A program made the translations under genes and the position numbers. From the NCBI GenBank assembly GCA_051859825.1, contig JBHYFA010000005.1, forward strand, positions 1 to 50,644: a stretch of 50,644 nucleotides of DNA. The letters run 5' to 3'. The notes below the pieces were generated by a model. It saw only the letters and a list, made by a program, of their open reading frames with translations. It was not told the DNA's origin and ran no database searches. Source of the stretch: CSBr16-58 sp051859825. GTDB taxonomy: Bacteria > Bacteroidota > Bacteroidia > Flavobacteriales > Schleiferiaceae. Positions within the stretch are counted from its first letter, which is position 1. Every line of letters starts with the position of its first letter. Below are positions 34,026-44,169 of the stretch, piece by piece.

Positions 34026-35990
34026 TCAGTCAATTTTGTTGATGATGATTCTTTCGGTGCGAATTCCAGCCTCGCTTATCCATTGAAGTATATATACTCC
34101 TGATTTAGGGAAATACAGTTCAATAACTCCTTCTTCATTGTTTTCTAATGTTTTATCAAAATGAATTCTGCCTTTGAGGTCGGTGATTATAAGCTGAGCC
34201 TTTCTGTTTTCTTGGTTAAAATAACTAATTCCAACTTTTCCAGTTGAAGGGTTGGGGTATATCCTAAGTGAATTAGATGTCCAGAGTTTGTTTGAAGCTT
34301 TCTCTACCCAGTTAGGGCCAGTGAGCCAATTACATTCCGGATCGATGATGATTTCCTTTATTTTAAAGCTGATCTCCCATTGTAAAAGCTGATTGGATTC
34401 AGTTACAGATATTATGGTGTCTAGTATTTCATTATTCACTCCTACTAAGCGAACGGGTAGGGGTAGGTGAAAGGTTTCGACTTGTTCGCTTTCGGTATTC
34501 TGAATGAGTTCAATCTGTAGCTCATGGTATTCATCTTGATGCCAGAATAAATTGAAGGTAGGGTGAGCGTCGCCGTAAATCCAATGATCGAAGAATAGCT
34601 TTAAGTCCATTCCCGATGATTCTTCCATTGCTTGCTGGAAATCAGTTGTTGAAGCAAAACCATAGGCGTGTTTTTGCAGATAATGCCGAACTCCTGTGAA
34701 AAACGACTCATCCCCCATGCGCATTCGCAATTGATGAATTACGTGTGAAGCCTTTACATACCTAAGTCGAAGGTCGAAAAGATTTTGTATGAGGGCAGTG
34801 TCCTCAGCTGTGGCGAACACCTGACCTCTAGGAACACTAATCACTGCCTCTTTTTGATTACATTTAAATGAAAGCCAAGCTTCATCGCCAAAAGCAATAT
34901 GTCTGTAGAGACCTGTTAAATAACTCGCAAAGCCCTCATTGAGCCAGAGGTCTTGCCAAGATGCGCAAGTAACAAGGTTCCCAAACCACTGATGAGCCAA
35001 TTCGTGTGCAATAAGATCCACATTGTTTGAGCCCATACTACTCATCGTTTGGTGCTCCATTCCTCCACCTCTTGAAAATCGAGCATGCCCATATTTTTCT
35101 GTGGCAAATGGATAAGTGCCAAATAAACTATCGAAATACTGCATCACCGGCTTTGTTTCGTCCCAAAGAGTGGAATCGCCTACCAGATCAGGACTTTCGT
35201 AATTCACGAGAGGAAGATAGTGGCCATTGCTTAGAAGGACAGAATCCTGAAGCTCGATGAAATTGCTAACTGTGATGGAAACCAGATAATTTACAATAGG
35301 ATAGCGGTGTTTCCAGTGCTGCAGTCGCATTCCATTACCCAGTGCTGAATCTGCGATTAAAATTCCGGGAGCGGCGCTTTTCATGTCTTCAGGAATACGC
35401 AGCACCATATCGAGTGAGTCGATTTTATCTTGTAAATCCGATTTTCCGGGCCACCAAAGCGGACTAGCGTAGGGTTGTGAAAGTGTCCATAGCATTGGGA
35501 ATCCGCGAAATATTGTCCAAACAAAACCTCCTCCAAATCCAAGGCCTGCATTCGCTCTTGGGCGGCCGGAATAGGCTACCCATACGGAGTCTATCTCACC
35601 GATTTGGTACTGATTGGGTAGTTCAATTAAAAAATCTTTTTGTGCCTGAGTTACCGTGCATGTTTGTCCGGTTGCCGCCATCCACACGGAATCTATTTGC
35701 ATATTGATATCGAGGTCAAACGCAATTCGGTCGATGGTATCGAGTGCGGCAAAACTGGTTTTCACTCTCCCCTGAATAAAACCGAAGGGAAGCGTAATAT
35801 CCATTTCTATTCGGTGATGGATGATATCGAACTTGCTTTTTTCACGTAGAAAAACTCCAGCGGATTTGCGCCATAATGGACGCTTGCTTTTAAGTTCGGC
35901 TTCCTGAGCAATTTCCAAAAAATCAAAATTTTGCCCCGATGACAGTAGGGTGATAAAAACCAAGGTCATCGAGGCAAAAATCCTGTTCAT
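34026..35990 (-). CDS. M1 family aminopeptidase with T9SS sorting domain
   Basis: The 654-residue protein has a signal peptide and the M1 zinc peptidase core. It has the exopeptidase motif GGMEHQ at 309-314 (a GAMEN variant), HELAHQWFG with zinc ligands His329 and His333, and the third ligand Glu352 in NEGFASY. The last 80 residues are a T9SS type A sorting domain (RIYPNPSTGKVGISYF, GVYILQW). It should be a secreted or surface-anchored peptide-cleaving enzyme. It lies on the same strand as the M36 peptidase, 46 bases downstream of it, and both may be co-transcribed. Confidence 0.92.
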   Translation of the reverse strand: MNRIFASMTLVFITLLSSGQNFDFLEIAQEAELKSKRPLWRKSAGVFLREKSKFDIIHHRIEMDITLPFGFIQGRVKTSFAALDTIDRIAFDLDINMQIDSVWMAATGQTCTVTQAQKDFLIELPNQYQIGEIDSVWVAYSGRPRANAGLGFGGGFVWTIFRGFPMLWTLSQPYASPLWWPGKSDLQDKIDSLDMVLRIPEDMKSAAPGILIADSALGNGMRLQHWKHRYPIVNYLVSITVSNFIELQDSVLLSNGHYLPLVNYESPDLVGDSTLWDETKPVMQYFDSLFGTYPFATEKYGHARFSRGGGMEHQTMSSMGSNNVDLIAHELAHQWFGNLVTCASWQDLWLNEGFASYLTGLYRHIAFGDEAWLSFKCNQKEAVISVPRGQVFATAEDTALIQNLFDLRLRYVKASHVIHQLRMRMGDESFFTGVRHYLQKHAYGFASTTDFQQAMEESSGMDLKLFFDHWIYGDAHPTFNLFWHQDEYHELQIELIQNTESEQVETFHLPLPVRLVGVNNEILDTIISVTESNQLLQWEISFKIKEIIIDPECNWLTGPNWVEKASNKLWTSNSLRIYPNPSTGKVGISYFNQENRKAQLIITDLKGRIHFDKTLENNEEGVIELYFPKSGVYILQWISEAGIRTERIIINKID

Positions 35991-36036
35991 GGGTATTGAA
36001 TATTAAATCATCTTTTGCAATCTACATAAGCCTAAC

Positions 36037-38625
36037 TTACCTGATGATCAATTTTTCTTGAACGTGTTTTCCGTTTGCACCGTTGATGTGCAAGATGTAC
36101 ATCCCTGCGGGTAAATCTCTAGCATCTACATCTACAATGCTATTTGGGAGAAGATTGAAGTCCCATGATTTCACTTTACGTCCATCCAAAGTAGAAAGAT
36201 ACATGTCCATACTTCCTTCCCAAAGAGCAAAGTCAACGCTAAATACCCCATTATTAGGATTAGGGAAAACCTTCGGTAAAACCCCATCTTCATCAAAGCG
36301 ATGTACGTTAAATCCGGGCTCGCAATATTCAGGTGTATCAAAGGCTTGTGTTCCATCTGCTCGTGAGGCAGGCGATCCTTGATCGGCAGAGAAGCCCAGA
36401 CCTCTTCGTGCGAATACCTCCCAGATTAAACACTGATTTTCTCCATTGTATAAGATAGAATCGGCGGCTAAAATCGCATCTCTACTATCTACAAAACCTG
36501 GAGAGCAAGGTTGAAGCTTGAGTCCTTCAATCACTAACTTCATCGCGATATTATTCCCTCCGGTGAGTTCGTACATGTTGGTATTGAAACCGTGTTTATC
36601 TACCAATGCCCAATACATATCCCAAATCATGGCGGCCCAAACAGTTCCTACTCCGTGAGGAATGCTAAGCGTGCGGATGTTGTTGTAGGTGAGACTGTTT
36701 TGTGCTAAACTATTGCTGTAAGGCTGAACGCGTATTCCGGTTCCGGTAACGGGTTGGTCAATAAGGAATGTTCCAATTCCTCTACGCGTACCAGCTTGAT
36801 GTAGGCTGGGATCGGTTAAAAACGCTAAGCCAAAGAAGTCGCTCCATCCTTCACCGGCTTGCTCTTGATTACTCAAACAATTGGAGATAAATCTTCCGCC
36901 AGTCAAACGAATAGATACTCCGTGTCCGTATTCGTGAAGTACAACGCCGTTATCTAATGAGCTATCAAAAAACAGCGATCCTAAAGTGTCACTAATCTCT
37001 CCTACTACACTATCGTTTTGAATGGTGTTTCTAATACTTGTTCCAAGTCCTTGAGTGATCATCACCGATGGAATAGTGATAGGGCTTGTGGGGGTTCCAC
37101 CCATCGCGAAGGCGTTTCCAGCTTGATTGTTTGCCACAACCACACCCGAGGCGCCGGCATTTTGTGCGTTTAATACTTTTTCAACAAAGGGGCAGCCTCC
37201 ACGATCAATAAGTACGATTTTGCCGGAAAGATCTTGGGTTATGGGTACACAGCCTTGAGTTGGGTTAGCACTGCTGTCATTAAGTAAAATGAAATGACCT
37301 TGCACAATGGAGTCTTCAGCTCTCGGGCCAAAAGCTGCTTCTACGGCATTGTATGAACCAGCGGCTGAACTTGGGTAACGAATATGGAGAAATTCAGTGT
37401 TTACCGACTGCGACCATGGGTACATCTGCATTCTCCCGCGCGTGCCGTCAGGAGGAGTCAAGAAGTTGGCATTGTTTTGTCCGCCGCCATCCATAGCTTC
37501 GGCAATTACGGCGTCGTTTGGAGAGCCTCCACGGTTAAGGTTATTTTGTTGAAAATTACCCGCTGCTTCGGTAAAGCCAAACTGATAAAAAAGGTCATGC
37601 GCTTTATTATTGGCGTAAAAAAGCTGAGTGATATTAATGTCTTGGTTGGGGACAATGCTTTTTGTACGGTCGAATGTATGGTCAAAAAGGAGGTTGCCTC
37701 CACCATCCGGAGAATATCCTGGAGTATTTGAAGCATTTCTGTCTTCGTAGGCGTACACGTTATTTCCTCGTGTAAAGGTGAATTGCACCGGAATGCTGGG
37801 GTTGAGTGAATGCCAACCTAGAGGAGAGGCCAAGCTGTCCCAAGGCTCTACCGCCCAAGATTGTGTGCCGTGATTCGGTGATTCAACCGGAAAACGAAAA
37901 ACGTAGTATCCGGTAGTGTTTTCGGCTCCATTTTCATCGGCACTTTCAATATCTTGCGCCTGCTCCAACCAGTGCTCCCAGTTGTAATGCGGCTCAGTAT
38001 GTCCGTGATGATTGTGGTTACAGGTAACAGTCCAATTGTTTTTCTCGATGAAACTCAAGTCGCTGTCTTTTAGTCTTACCTGCCACCAGTCTGCGGTAGA
38101 TGATGGAGGCAAACTCACATTCCAAGCGGGAATCAGTTGGCTTTCATCCCAAACAAACACCGGGAATATTTCCACTTGAAAATCCAACTCGTAGGCGCCT
38201 GTCATGCCAATTACAAGTGTGTCGCCTCTTCTCGAAGAAGATGTCATTCTCATCGAATTTTCACCCCACGAAACCGACTCCATGGCGGCTTCCAAAACTT
38301 GTTCGGGCGATTTAGCCTTGGGATGGTTTAGGCCTTTGGGCACTTCGATAAAACGGTTGGCAAAATGACGCAAGCGTAAATTATTGTCGAAAACTGCGGT
38401 TGATACCGCGTTATGAATAGGTACACCAGCAATGAGTTGTTGCCAGTACGAATACCAAATATCTTCTTCTAGATTTTGATGAAAAGACGATAACTGTAGA
38501 TCAATTTCCAGTTTTCTTTCGTCAATTAACACCGTCTTCATTTGTTCTGGAGAAACACTTTGGGAGATTGCTGGGGCCGATGCAGCAAGGATAAAGGCCA
38601 GGGGGAGTAAAAATCCTTTTTTCAT
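36037..38625 (-). CDS. M36 (fungalysin) metallopeptidase with PA and T9SS domains
   Basis: This 862-residue protein has a signal peptide, an N-terminal propeptide (about 25-200, of the FTP type), the M36 catalytic region with HEYGH at 564-568 and a third ligand Glu592 in GEGW, and an inserted PA domain at about 425-535 (LIDRGGCPFVEKVLNAQNAG). It ends with a T9SS type A sorting domain (VFPNPNNGVFSVDF, LPAGMYILHI). It would degrade extracellular protein. The propeptide suggests autoproteolytic activation after secretion. It is the first gene of a probable pair with the M1 peptidase. Confidence 0.92.
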   Translation of the reverse strand: MKKGFLLPLAFILAASAPAISQSVSPEQMKTVLIDERKLEIDLQLSSFHQNLEEDIWYSYWQQLIAGVPIHNAVSTAVFDNNLRLRHFANRFIEVPKGLNHPKAKSPEQVLEAAMESVSWGENSMRMTSSSRRGDTLVIGMTGAYELDFQVEIFPVFVWDESQLIPAWNVSLPPSSTADWWQVRLKDSDLSFIEKNNWTVTCNHNHHGHTEPHYNWEHWLEQAQDIESADENGAENTTGYYVFRFPVESPNHGTQSWAVEPWDSLASPLGWHSLNPSIPVQFTFTRGNNVYAYEDRNASNTPGYSPDGGGNLLFDHTFDRTKSIVPNQDINITQLFYANNKAHDLFYQFGFTEAAGNFQQNNLNRGGSPNDAVIAEAMDGGGQNNANFLTPPDGTRGRMQMYPWSQSVNTEFLHIRYPSSAAGSYNAVEAAFGPRAEDSIVQGHFILLNDSSANPTQGCVPITQDLSGKIVLIDRGGCPFVEKVLNAQNAGASGVVVANNQAGNAFAMGGTPTSPITIPSVMITQGLGTSIRNTIQNDSVVGEISDTLGSLFFDSSLDNGVVLHEYGHGVSIRLTGGRFISNCLSNQEQAGEGWSDFFGLAFLTDPSLHQAGTRRGIGTFLIDQPVTGTGIRVQPYSNSLAQNSLTYNNIRTLSIPHGVGTVWAAMIWDMYWALVDKHGFNTNMYELTGGNNIAMKLVIEGLKLQPCSPGFVDSRDAILAADSILYNGENQCLIWEVFARRGLGFSADQGSPASRADGTQAFDTPEYCEPGFNVHRFDEDGVLPKVFPNPNNGVFSVDFALWEGSMDMYLSTLDGRKVKSWDFNLLPNSIVDVDARDLPAGMYILHINGANGKHVQEKLIIR

Positions 38626-38703
38626 TCTTTCACGGTTTACAAATCATACTTACTTTTACCCTCACTAAAAGTGATAAAAAAGTTTTCAAATATACACATT
38701 AAA

Positions 38704-39318
38704 ATGCATATAGCAGTAGCGGGTAACATCGGGTCGGGGAAGACAACTTTAACTAGCCTTCTGTCACGCCATTATAAATGGAAAGCAGAATATGAATCGG
38801 TTGACGACAACCCCTACCTCGATGACTTTTATAACGAAATGCAGCGCTGGTCGTTCAATCTTCAAGTGTATTTTTTAAATAGTCGTTTTAGACAAATCAT
38901 CGAAATCCGCGAAAAAAACAAAACGGTAATTCAGGATCGCACTATTTATGAAGACGCGCATATTTTCGCACCCAACCTACATGCAATGGGATTAATGCCT
39001 ACTCGTGATTTTGATAACTACATGTCATTGTTCTCATTGATGGAGCAATTTATCATGGCTCCGGATTTACTCATTTATTTACGCGCCAGTATCCCAACCT
39101 TGGTAAATCAGATTCAAAAGCGTGGTAGGGAATACGAAACGAATATTCGCTTGGATTACCTCAATCGTCTTAACGAACGCTACGAAGCATGGATTACAAA
39201 CTACGATAAAGGTAATTTGCTTATCGTAGATGTTGATCATAATAATTTTGCCGATAATCAAGAGGATTTAGGCGAAATTATTTCCAAAATTGATTCTAAA
39301 ATTCACGGTTTGTTTTAA
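38704..39318 (+). CDS. Deoxynucleoside kinase
   Basis: The 204-residue protein phosphorylates deoxynucleosides for salvage. It has the P-loop GNIGSGKTT at residues 7-15, the DR motif in QDRTIYEDAHIF near 80 (the family's ERS/DRS-type site) and a lid with QIQKRGREYE. The length is normal. The ATG at 38704 is chosen because the P-loop should be at the N-terminus; a GTG 33 bases upstream would extend it. It is divergent from the M36 gene and stands alone. Confidence 0.9.
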   Translation: MHIAVAGNIGSGKTTLTSLLSRHYKWKAEYESVDDNPYLDDFYNEMQRWSFNLQVYFLNSRFRQIIEIREKNKTVIQDRTIYEDAHIFAPNLHAMGLMPTRDFDNYMSLFSLMEQFIMAPDLLIYLRASIPTLVNQIQKRGREYETNIRLDYLNRLNERYEAWITNYDKGNLLIVDVDHNNFADNQEDLGEIISKIDSKIHGLF

Positions 39319-39376
39319 TGAGGTAGCAAGCTTTTCTGCCACTCAAATCGCGAAAATCATAACCATTATTTGATAA

Positions 39377-39406
39377 TTGGTTTATCCTTATTGTTCTTTA
39401 CTTTTG
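39377..39406 (+). promoter_or_regulatory. Promoter for secA
   Basis: TTG (39377-39379), a 19-base spacer and TACTTTTG (39399-39406) match the Bacteroidota promoter. The -7 box is 42 bases before the secA ATG. Confidence 0.7.
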
Positions 39407-39447
39407 TGCGTTCAAATTGAATCAACATTCTCTACATAACAATACGC

Positions 39448-42400
39448 ATGATAACTGAGTTACTAGGTAAAATTTTTGGAACAAAATCGAGCAGAGATTT
39501 AAAGGAAATAGACCCCTTCGTTAAGAAGATTTTGGCCGTAGAGCCTTCAATTAAAGCGCTGAGCAATGACGAGCTTCGAGCGAAAACCCTAGAATTTAAA
39601 AAGCAAATAGCTGAGGATTCAAAAACCTATACCGATCGAGTTGCCGAAATACGAGCGCAGTTAGACGAAACCGAAGATATTGAGCTTAAAGAAAATCTCT
39701 TCGAGGAGATTGAAAAAATTGAGAAAGAAGCCCTCGATGTAATTGAAAAAACGCTTCTCAACATCCTCCCCGAAGCTTTCTCCGTTGTTAAGGAAACCGC
39801 ACGCCGTTTTACAGAAAACCAGCAAATTGAAGTTCAAGCCTCGGAGTTTGATATACGTTTGGCTTCTGAAAAGGGGCATGTGCATATAAAAGGCGATAAA
39901 GCCATTTGGGATACCACCTGGATGGTGGCCGGAAATCCTACGAAGTGGGAAATGATTCATTACGATGTACAGCTCATCGGTGGTGTAGCTCTGCATCAAG
40001 GAAAAATTGCCGAGATGCAAACGGGTGAAGGTAAGACCCTCGTAGCAACCCTTCCCGTTTATCTCAACGCACTCACCGGAAGAGGAGTGCATCTGGTTAC
40101 GGTAAACGACTACCTAGCCAAGCGTGACTCCGAGTGGATGGGGCCATTGTACGAATTTCACGGTTTGAGTGTAGATTGCATCGACAAGCATCAGCCGCAC
40201 TCTCCCGAACGCATTAAGGCCTACAATTCGGATGTTACCTTTGGAACAAATAACGAATTCGGCTTCGACTACCTACGCGATAATATGTCGCGCTCGCCCG
40301 AAGAGCTTGTTCAGCGTAAGCATCACTTTGCTATTGTGGATGAGGTTGACTCCGTACTTATTGATGACGCTCGTACACCGCTTATTATCTCCGGACCAAC
40401 TCCCAAAGGTGACTTACACGAATTCAACGAGCTAAAGCCGCACGTAGCCAAATTAGTAACTGCCCAAAAGCAACTGGTGCAACAAGCGCTTAACGACGCA
40501 AAAAAACTCATCGCTAGCGGGGATACCACGGAAGGAGGTAAGCAACTCCTGCGCGCTCACCGCGGATTACCAAAGACCAAGGCGCTTATCAAGTTTCTAA
40601 GTCAAGAAGGAATTCGAACCGTTCTACAGAAAACGGAAAACTTCTACATGCAGGAGCAGTCGAAGAACATGCACATTATCGACGACGAGCTGTATTTTGT
40701 TATTGATGAGAAAAACAACCAAATTGATCTTACCGATAAAGGTATCGACTTGATTTCGGGTGATACGGAGCGTGATTTCTTCTTAATGCCCGATATTACC
40801 GCAGCCCTTTCTGAACTTGAGCAGGAAGAACTCAGCAAGGAAGATAAAATTCGCAGAAAAGACGAAATCCTACATAATTTCACCGTAAAAAGTGAACGCA
40901 TTCACTCCATGAACCAGCTTATCAAAGCATACGCACTCTTCGAAAAAGATGTGGAGTACGTGGTGATGGACAACAAGGTGAAGATTGTAGATGAGCAAAC
41001 CGGACGTATCATGGAAGGACGTCGTTATTCCGACGGACTCCATCAGGCACTCGAAGCCAAGGAAAATGTAAAGATTGAGGCGGCAACCCAAACCTACGCT
41101 ACCATTACCTTACAGAACTACTTCCGTATGTACCATAAACTCGCGGGTATGACCGGTACGGCGGAAACCGAAGCAGGTGAATTTTGGGACATCTACAAAC
41201 TCGATGTGGTTGCCATTCCAACCAACCGTCCTATTGCTCGTGACGATAAAGATGATTTGGTGTACAAAACGCGTAGAGAAAAATTCAACGCCGTTATCGA
41301 AGAGATTGAAGGTCTTACTTCCGCAGGTCGCCCCGTGCTCGTGGGTACAACTTCGGTAGAGATTTCCGAACTTTTAAGTAGATCATTAAAATTACGGAAG
41401 ATCAAGCACAATGTGCTTAACGCCAAATTGCACCAAAAAGAAGCAGAAATTGTTGCCGAAGCGGGAAAGTCGGGCAGCGTAACCATTGCCACCAACATGG
41501 CAGGTAGGGGTACGGATATCAAGTTGAGCCCCGAAGCAAAATCCGCCGGTGGTTTGGCTATTATCGGAACAGAACGACACGATAGTCGTCGGGTTGATAG
41601 ACAGTTGCGTGGTCGAGCCGGACGTCAGGGAGACCCGGGAAGTTCACAGTTTTTTGTTTCCTTGGAAGACGATTTGATGCGTTTATTCGGATCGGAGCGC
41701 ATCGCGAAAATCATGGATCGCCTCGGACATAAAGAGGGCGAAGTGATTCAGCATAGCATGGTGTCAAAATCCATCGAGCGTGCACAGAAGAAGGTGGAGG
41801 AAAACAACTTCGGAACGCGCAAGCACCTCTTGGAGTACGACGACGTTATGAACGCTCAGCGTGAGGTTATTTACAAGCGACGTAGAGCGGCTCTTTACGG
41901 TGAGCGTCTAGCGGTTGATATTATGAACGCCATCTACGATACGGCAGAATCTGTTGTGAATCAATATATCGACACTCGTGACTTTGAAAGCTTTCAATTG
42001 GAACTGGCTTCGGTGTTTTCCATTGAGAGTCCGGTAGATGAAGAAACTTTCAAGAAAATCGGTGCTCAAGAACTGATTACTACTTTGTATGAGAAGGCTT
42101 TTGCGTATTACCGCGAGAAAAATAAGCGCATTACGGATATTGCATTTCCAGTAATTAAGGATGTGTACGATAAGCAAAAAGCGACTTTTAAAACCATTGC
42201 CGTGCCCATTACCGATGGTCGTAAGGCAATGCAAATTGTTACCAACCTCGAGCAAGCAGTGAAAACCGAAGGCCGCCAGCTTATTCTCGATTTTGAAAAA
42301 GCACTCACTTTAGCATTGATCGATGATTCTTGGAAAAATCATCTTCGCGATATGGACGATTTACGCCAGAGTGTTCGCGGGGCGGTGTATGAACAAAAGG

Positions 42401-42795
42401 ATCCACTTTTGATTTATAAGTTTGAGTCTTTTGAACTCTTCAAGCAGATGATTGACAAGGTGAATCGTGAAATGATTTCATTCTTGTTTAAGGCTCACTT
42501 GCCTACTAAAGATGCGAGTGCTGTTCAAGAGGGAAGAAGAGAGCGAACTCCGCAGAGAAATTTGCAGACCTCCCGCAGTGGTGAATTTGGAGGAGGAGCA
42601 GAGGCCAATCAAACTGCTCCGCCACCCCCGCAAAAGCCCGTGGTGAAGGAGAAAAAGTACGGTAGAAACGATCTCGTCAACGTGCAAAACCTTACCACTG
42701 GAGAGCGCAAGCAGATGAAGTATAAACAAGCTCAATCACTTATTGAAGATGATTCATGGGTAATTGTTGAGGATGGTTTAACAAAGGATGTTTAA
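39448..42795 (+). CDS. secA: Preprotein translocase ATPase SecA
   Basis: The 1115-residue motor drives Sec export at the inner membrane. The Walker A motif is MQTGEGKT at 190-197, and the DEVD box is in IVDEVDSVLIDDARTPL near 295. The second motor domain has GRAGRQGDPGSSQF. Compared with the classical 901-residue E. coli protein it has inserts near the N-terminus (about 60-105) and in the linker region, as in other Bacteroidota. The usual zinc-binding Cys tail is missing: the end keeps only GRND, followed by a different, Cys-free ending. The stop overlaps the SCO gene by eight bases. Confidence 0.97.
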   Translation: MITELLGKIFGTKSSRDLKEIDPFVKKILAVEPSIKALSNDELRAKTLEFKKQIAEDSKTYTDRVAEIRAQLDETEDIELKENLFEEIEKIEKEALDVIEKTLLNILPEAFSVVKETARRFTENQQIEVQASEFDIRLASEKGHVHIKGDKAIWDTTWMVAGNPTKWEMIHYDVQLIGGVALHQGKIAEMQTGEGKTLVATLPVYLNALTGRGVHLVTVNDYLAKRDSEWMGPLYEFHGLSVDCIDKHQPHSPERIKAYNSDVTFGTNNEFGFDYLRDNMSRSPEELVQRKHHFAIVDEVDSVLIDDARTPLIISGPTPKGDLHEFNELKPHVAKLVTAQKQLVQQALNDAKKLIASGDTTEGGKQLLRAHRGLPKTKALIKFLSQEGIRTVLQKTENFYMQEQSKNMHIIDDELYFVIDEKNNQIDLTDKGIDLISGDTERDFFLMPDITAALSELEQEELSKEDKIRRKDEILHNFTVKSERIHSMNQLIKAYALFEKDVEYVVMDNKVKIVDEQTGRIMEGRRYSDGLHQALEAKENVKIEAATQTYATITLQNYFRMYHKLAGMTGTAETEAGEFWDIYKLDVVAIPTNRPIARDDKDDLVYKTRREKFNAVIEEIEGLTSAGRPVLVGTTSVEISELLSRSLKLRKIKHNVLNAKLHQKEAEIVAEAGKSGSVTIATNMAGRGTDIKLSPEAKSAGGLAIIGTERHDSRRVDRQLRGRAGRQGDPGSSQFFVSLEDDLMRLFGSERIAKIMDRLGHKEGEVIQHSMVSKSIERAQKKVEENNFGTRKHLLEYDDVMNAQREVIYKRRRAALYGERLAVDIMNAIYDTAESVVNQYIDTRDFESFQLELASVFSIESPVDEETFKKIGAQELITTLYEKAFAYYREKNKRITDIAFPVIKDVYDKQKATFKTIAVPITDGRKAMQIVTNLEQAVKTEGRQLILDFEKALTLALIDDSWKNHLRDMDDLRQSVRGAVYEQKDPLLIYKFESFELFKQMIDKVNREMISFLFKAHLPTKDASAVQEGRRERTPQRNLQTSRSGEFGGGAEANQTAPPPPQKPVVKEKKYGRNDLVNVQNLTTGERKQMKYKQAQSLIEDDSWVIVEDGLTKDV

Positions 42796-43468
42796 AATAA
42801 AAAAACTAAATCTGTTGGTTTTTGGTGCCACCTTCGCAATTTTGGTGGCACTTTTTTTCTTTGCCTTAAAGGGTTCTGAGCCAGAGCGCGTGTTGCCTAT
42901 CATTAATCCTTCACAGGTAAATTCGGTCTTAGTAGATCAAGATTTGCAGCGAGTAGGAAGAGGGCATCGGGTAACGGACTTTAGTCTTACTGATCATCTG
43001 GGTCAAGAGGTAGATTCTAATCTGGTGAGCGGTAAAGTTCGTGTGGTGGAGTTTTTCTTTACTACCTGTCCCAGTATTTGCCGAATCATGAACCAAGAAT
43101 TGTTGAAAGTTCAGCAAGCATTTTCGGGAGATACCAGATTAATGATTCTTTCTCACACGGTAATGCCTGAGGTCGATGATGTAGAAACCCTAGCTCAATA
43201 TGCCATCGATCACGATATTGACGCGTTAAATTGGCGTTTGCTTACGGGCGATAAAGACGAAATTTATCGCTTAGCCAGACGGTCTTATTTTGTAGCACCC
43301 GATCCCGATAATGACTATCCGGCTGTTGATGGCCACGATTTTATCCATACCGAAAATATCGCACTTATTGACCATAATGGTCGAATTAGGGGGTATTATG
43401 ATGGGACTGATTCGGAAGAGATGGAGCAATTGATTGAGGATATAGCCATTCTTTTTTCTGCTCTTTAG
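42788..43468 (+). CDS. SCO1/SenC family copper chaperone
   Basis: The 226-residue protein has a single N-terminal membrane anchor and a thioredoxin-like domain. The copper site is Cys94 and Cys98 in TTCPSIC and His187 in DFIHTEN. SCO proteins help build the CuA centre of cytochrome c oxidase in the periplasm. It overlaps the 3' end of secA by eight bases, so translation is coupled to it even though the functions are unrelated. No oxidase genes are nearby. Confidence 0.93.
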   Translation: MFKIKKLNLLVFGATFAILVALFFFALKGSEPERVLPIINPSQVNSVLVDQDLQRVGRGHRVTDFSLTDHLGQEVDSNLVSGKVRVVEFFFTTCPSICRIMNQELLKVQQAFSGDTRLMILSHTVMPEVDDVETLAQYAIDHDIDALNWRLLTGDKDEIYRLARRSYFVAPDPDNDYPAVDGHDFIHTENIALIDHNGRIRGYYDGTDSEEMEQLIEDIAILFSAL

Positions 43469-43499
43469 GTTTGGTTTTTAGGTTAAAGCTGCTACAGAT

Positions 43500-43507
43500 T
43501 ATTTTTG
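43500..43507 (+). promoter_or_regulatory. Promoter -7 element for the YigZ-family gene
   Basis: TATTTTTG matches TAnnTTTG and lies 36 bases before the ATG at 43543. The nearest TTTG upstream has a 26-base spacer, too long to be sure. Confidence 0.4.
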
Positions 43508-43542
43508 GCCATACCTCCCGAAAAATGCGAAAAAAGTAAACC

Positions 43543-44115
43543 ATGAATGAAGACCTTTACCAGATTATTACCAAAATGGGTGAAGGCGATTATCGTGAAA
43601 AAGGCTCAAAGTTTTTAGGCTTTGCTATTCCCATGGATAGCTTGGAGGATTTGGAAGAATTTATTTCCACTTTAAAGTCGAGTCATCCCAAAGCGCGACA
43701 TTTTTGTTATGCGTACCGCCTCAGTGAAAATGATTGGCGAGCTAATGATGATGGAGAACCGAAGCACAGTGCAGGTACACCCATTCTACGACAAATCCAA
43801 TCGCGCGAACTCTTCCGCTCTGCGGTGGTTGTGCTTCGTTATTTTGGTGGAACAAAACTGGGTGTTTCAGGACTTATCGGCGCGTATGAAGCTGCGGCTT
43901 CCATGGCTTTGGATAATGCGAAGAAGACTTCTGTTTTTCCTTCTGTTGTACAAAACTACCGACTGAGTTACCCAGCCTACAATCGTCTCATGCAGCTTTT
44001 ACCGCAGTATGATGCGGAGGTTATTCATCAAGAATTGACGCATGATGTTTTGGTGAGAGTACGAGTGCGGGAAAGTAGGGCGGAGGAGTTAGCCTCCATG
44101 ATGGAAAAAATATAG
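43543..44115 (+). CDS. yigZ: YigZ/IMPACT family protein
   Basis: The 190-residue protein matches the YigZ/IMPACT (UPF0029) family: KGSKFLGFAIP near residue 20-31, the central SHPKARHFCYAYR, the DDGEPKHSAGTPIL signature near 73-86 and VVVLRYFGGTKLGVSGLI near 95-112. Its molecular role in bacteria is not settled; IMPACT in eukaryotes regulates the Gcn2 kinase. It follows the SCO gene after 74 bases and has its own -7 element. It converges with gyrB, with an inverted repeat in between. Confidence 0.92.
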   Translation: MNEDLYQIITKMGEGDYREKGSKFLGFAIPMDSLEDLEEFISTLKSSHPKARHFCYAYRLSENDWRANDDGEPKHSAGTPILRQIQSRELFRSAVVVLRYFGGTKLGVSGLIGAYEAAASMALDNAKKTSVFPSVVQNYRLSYPAYNRLMQLLPQYDAEVIHQELTHDVLVRVRVRESRAEELASMMEKI

Positions 44116-44141
44116 CCCACAGCTTTAACGGCTATGGGCTA
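44113..44141. terminator. Possible bidirectional terminator between yigZ and gyrB
   Basis: TAGCCCACAGC and GCTATGGGCTA form an 11-base stem with one mismatch, overlapping the yigZ stop codon. T-runs are weak on both sides. Confidence 0.5.
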
Positions 44142-44169
44142 CACAAATCGAATTTATTGGTTATTGATA

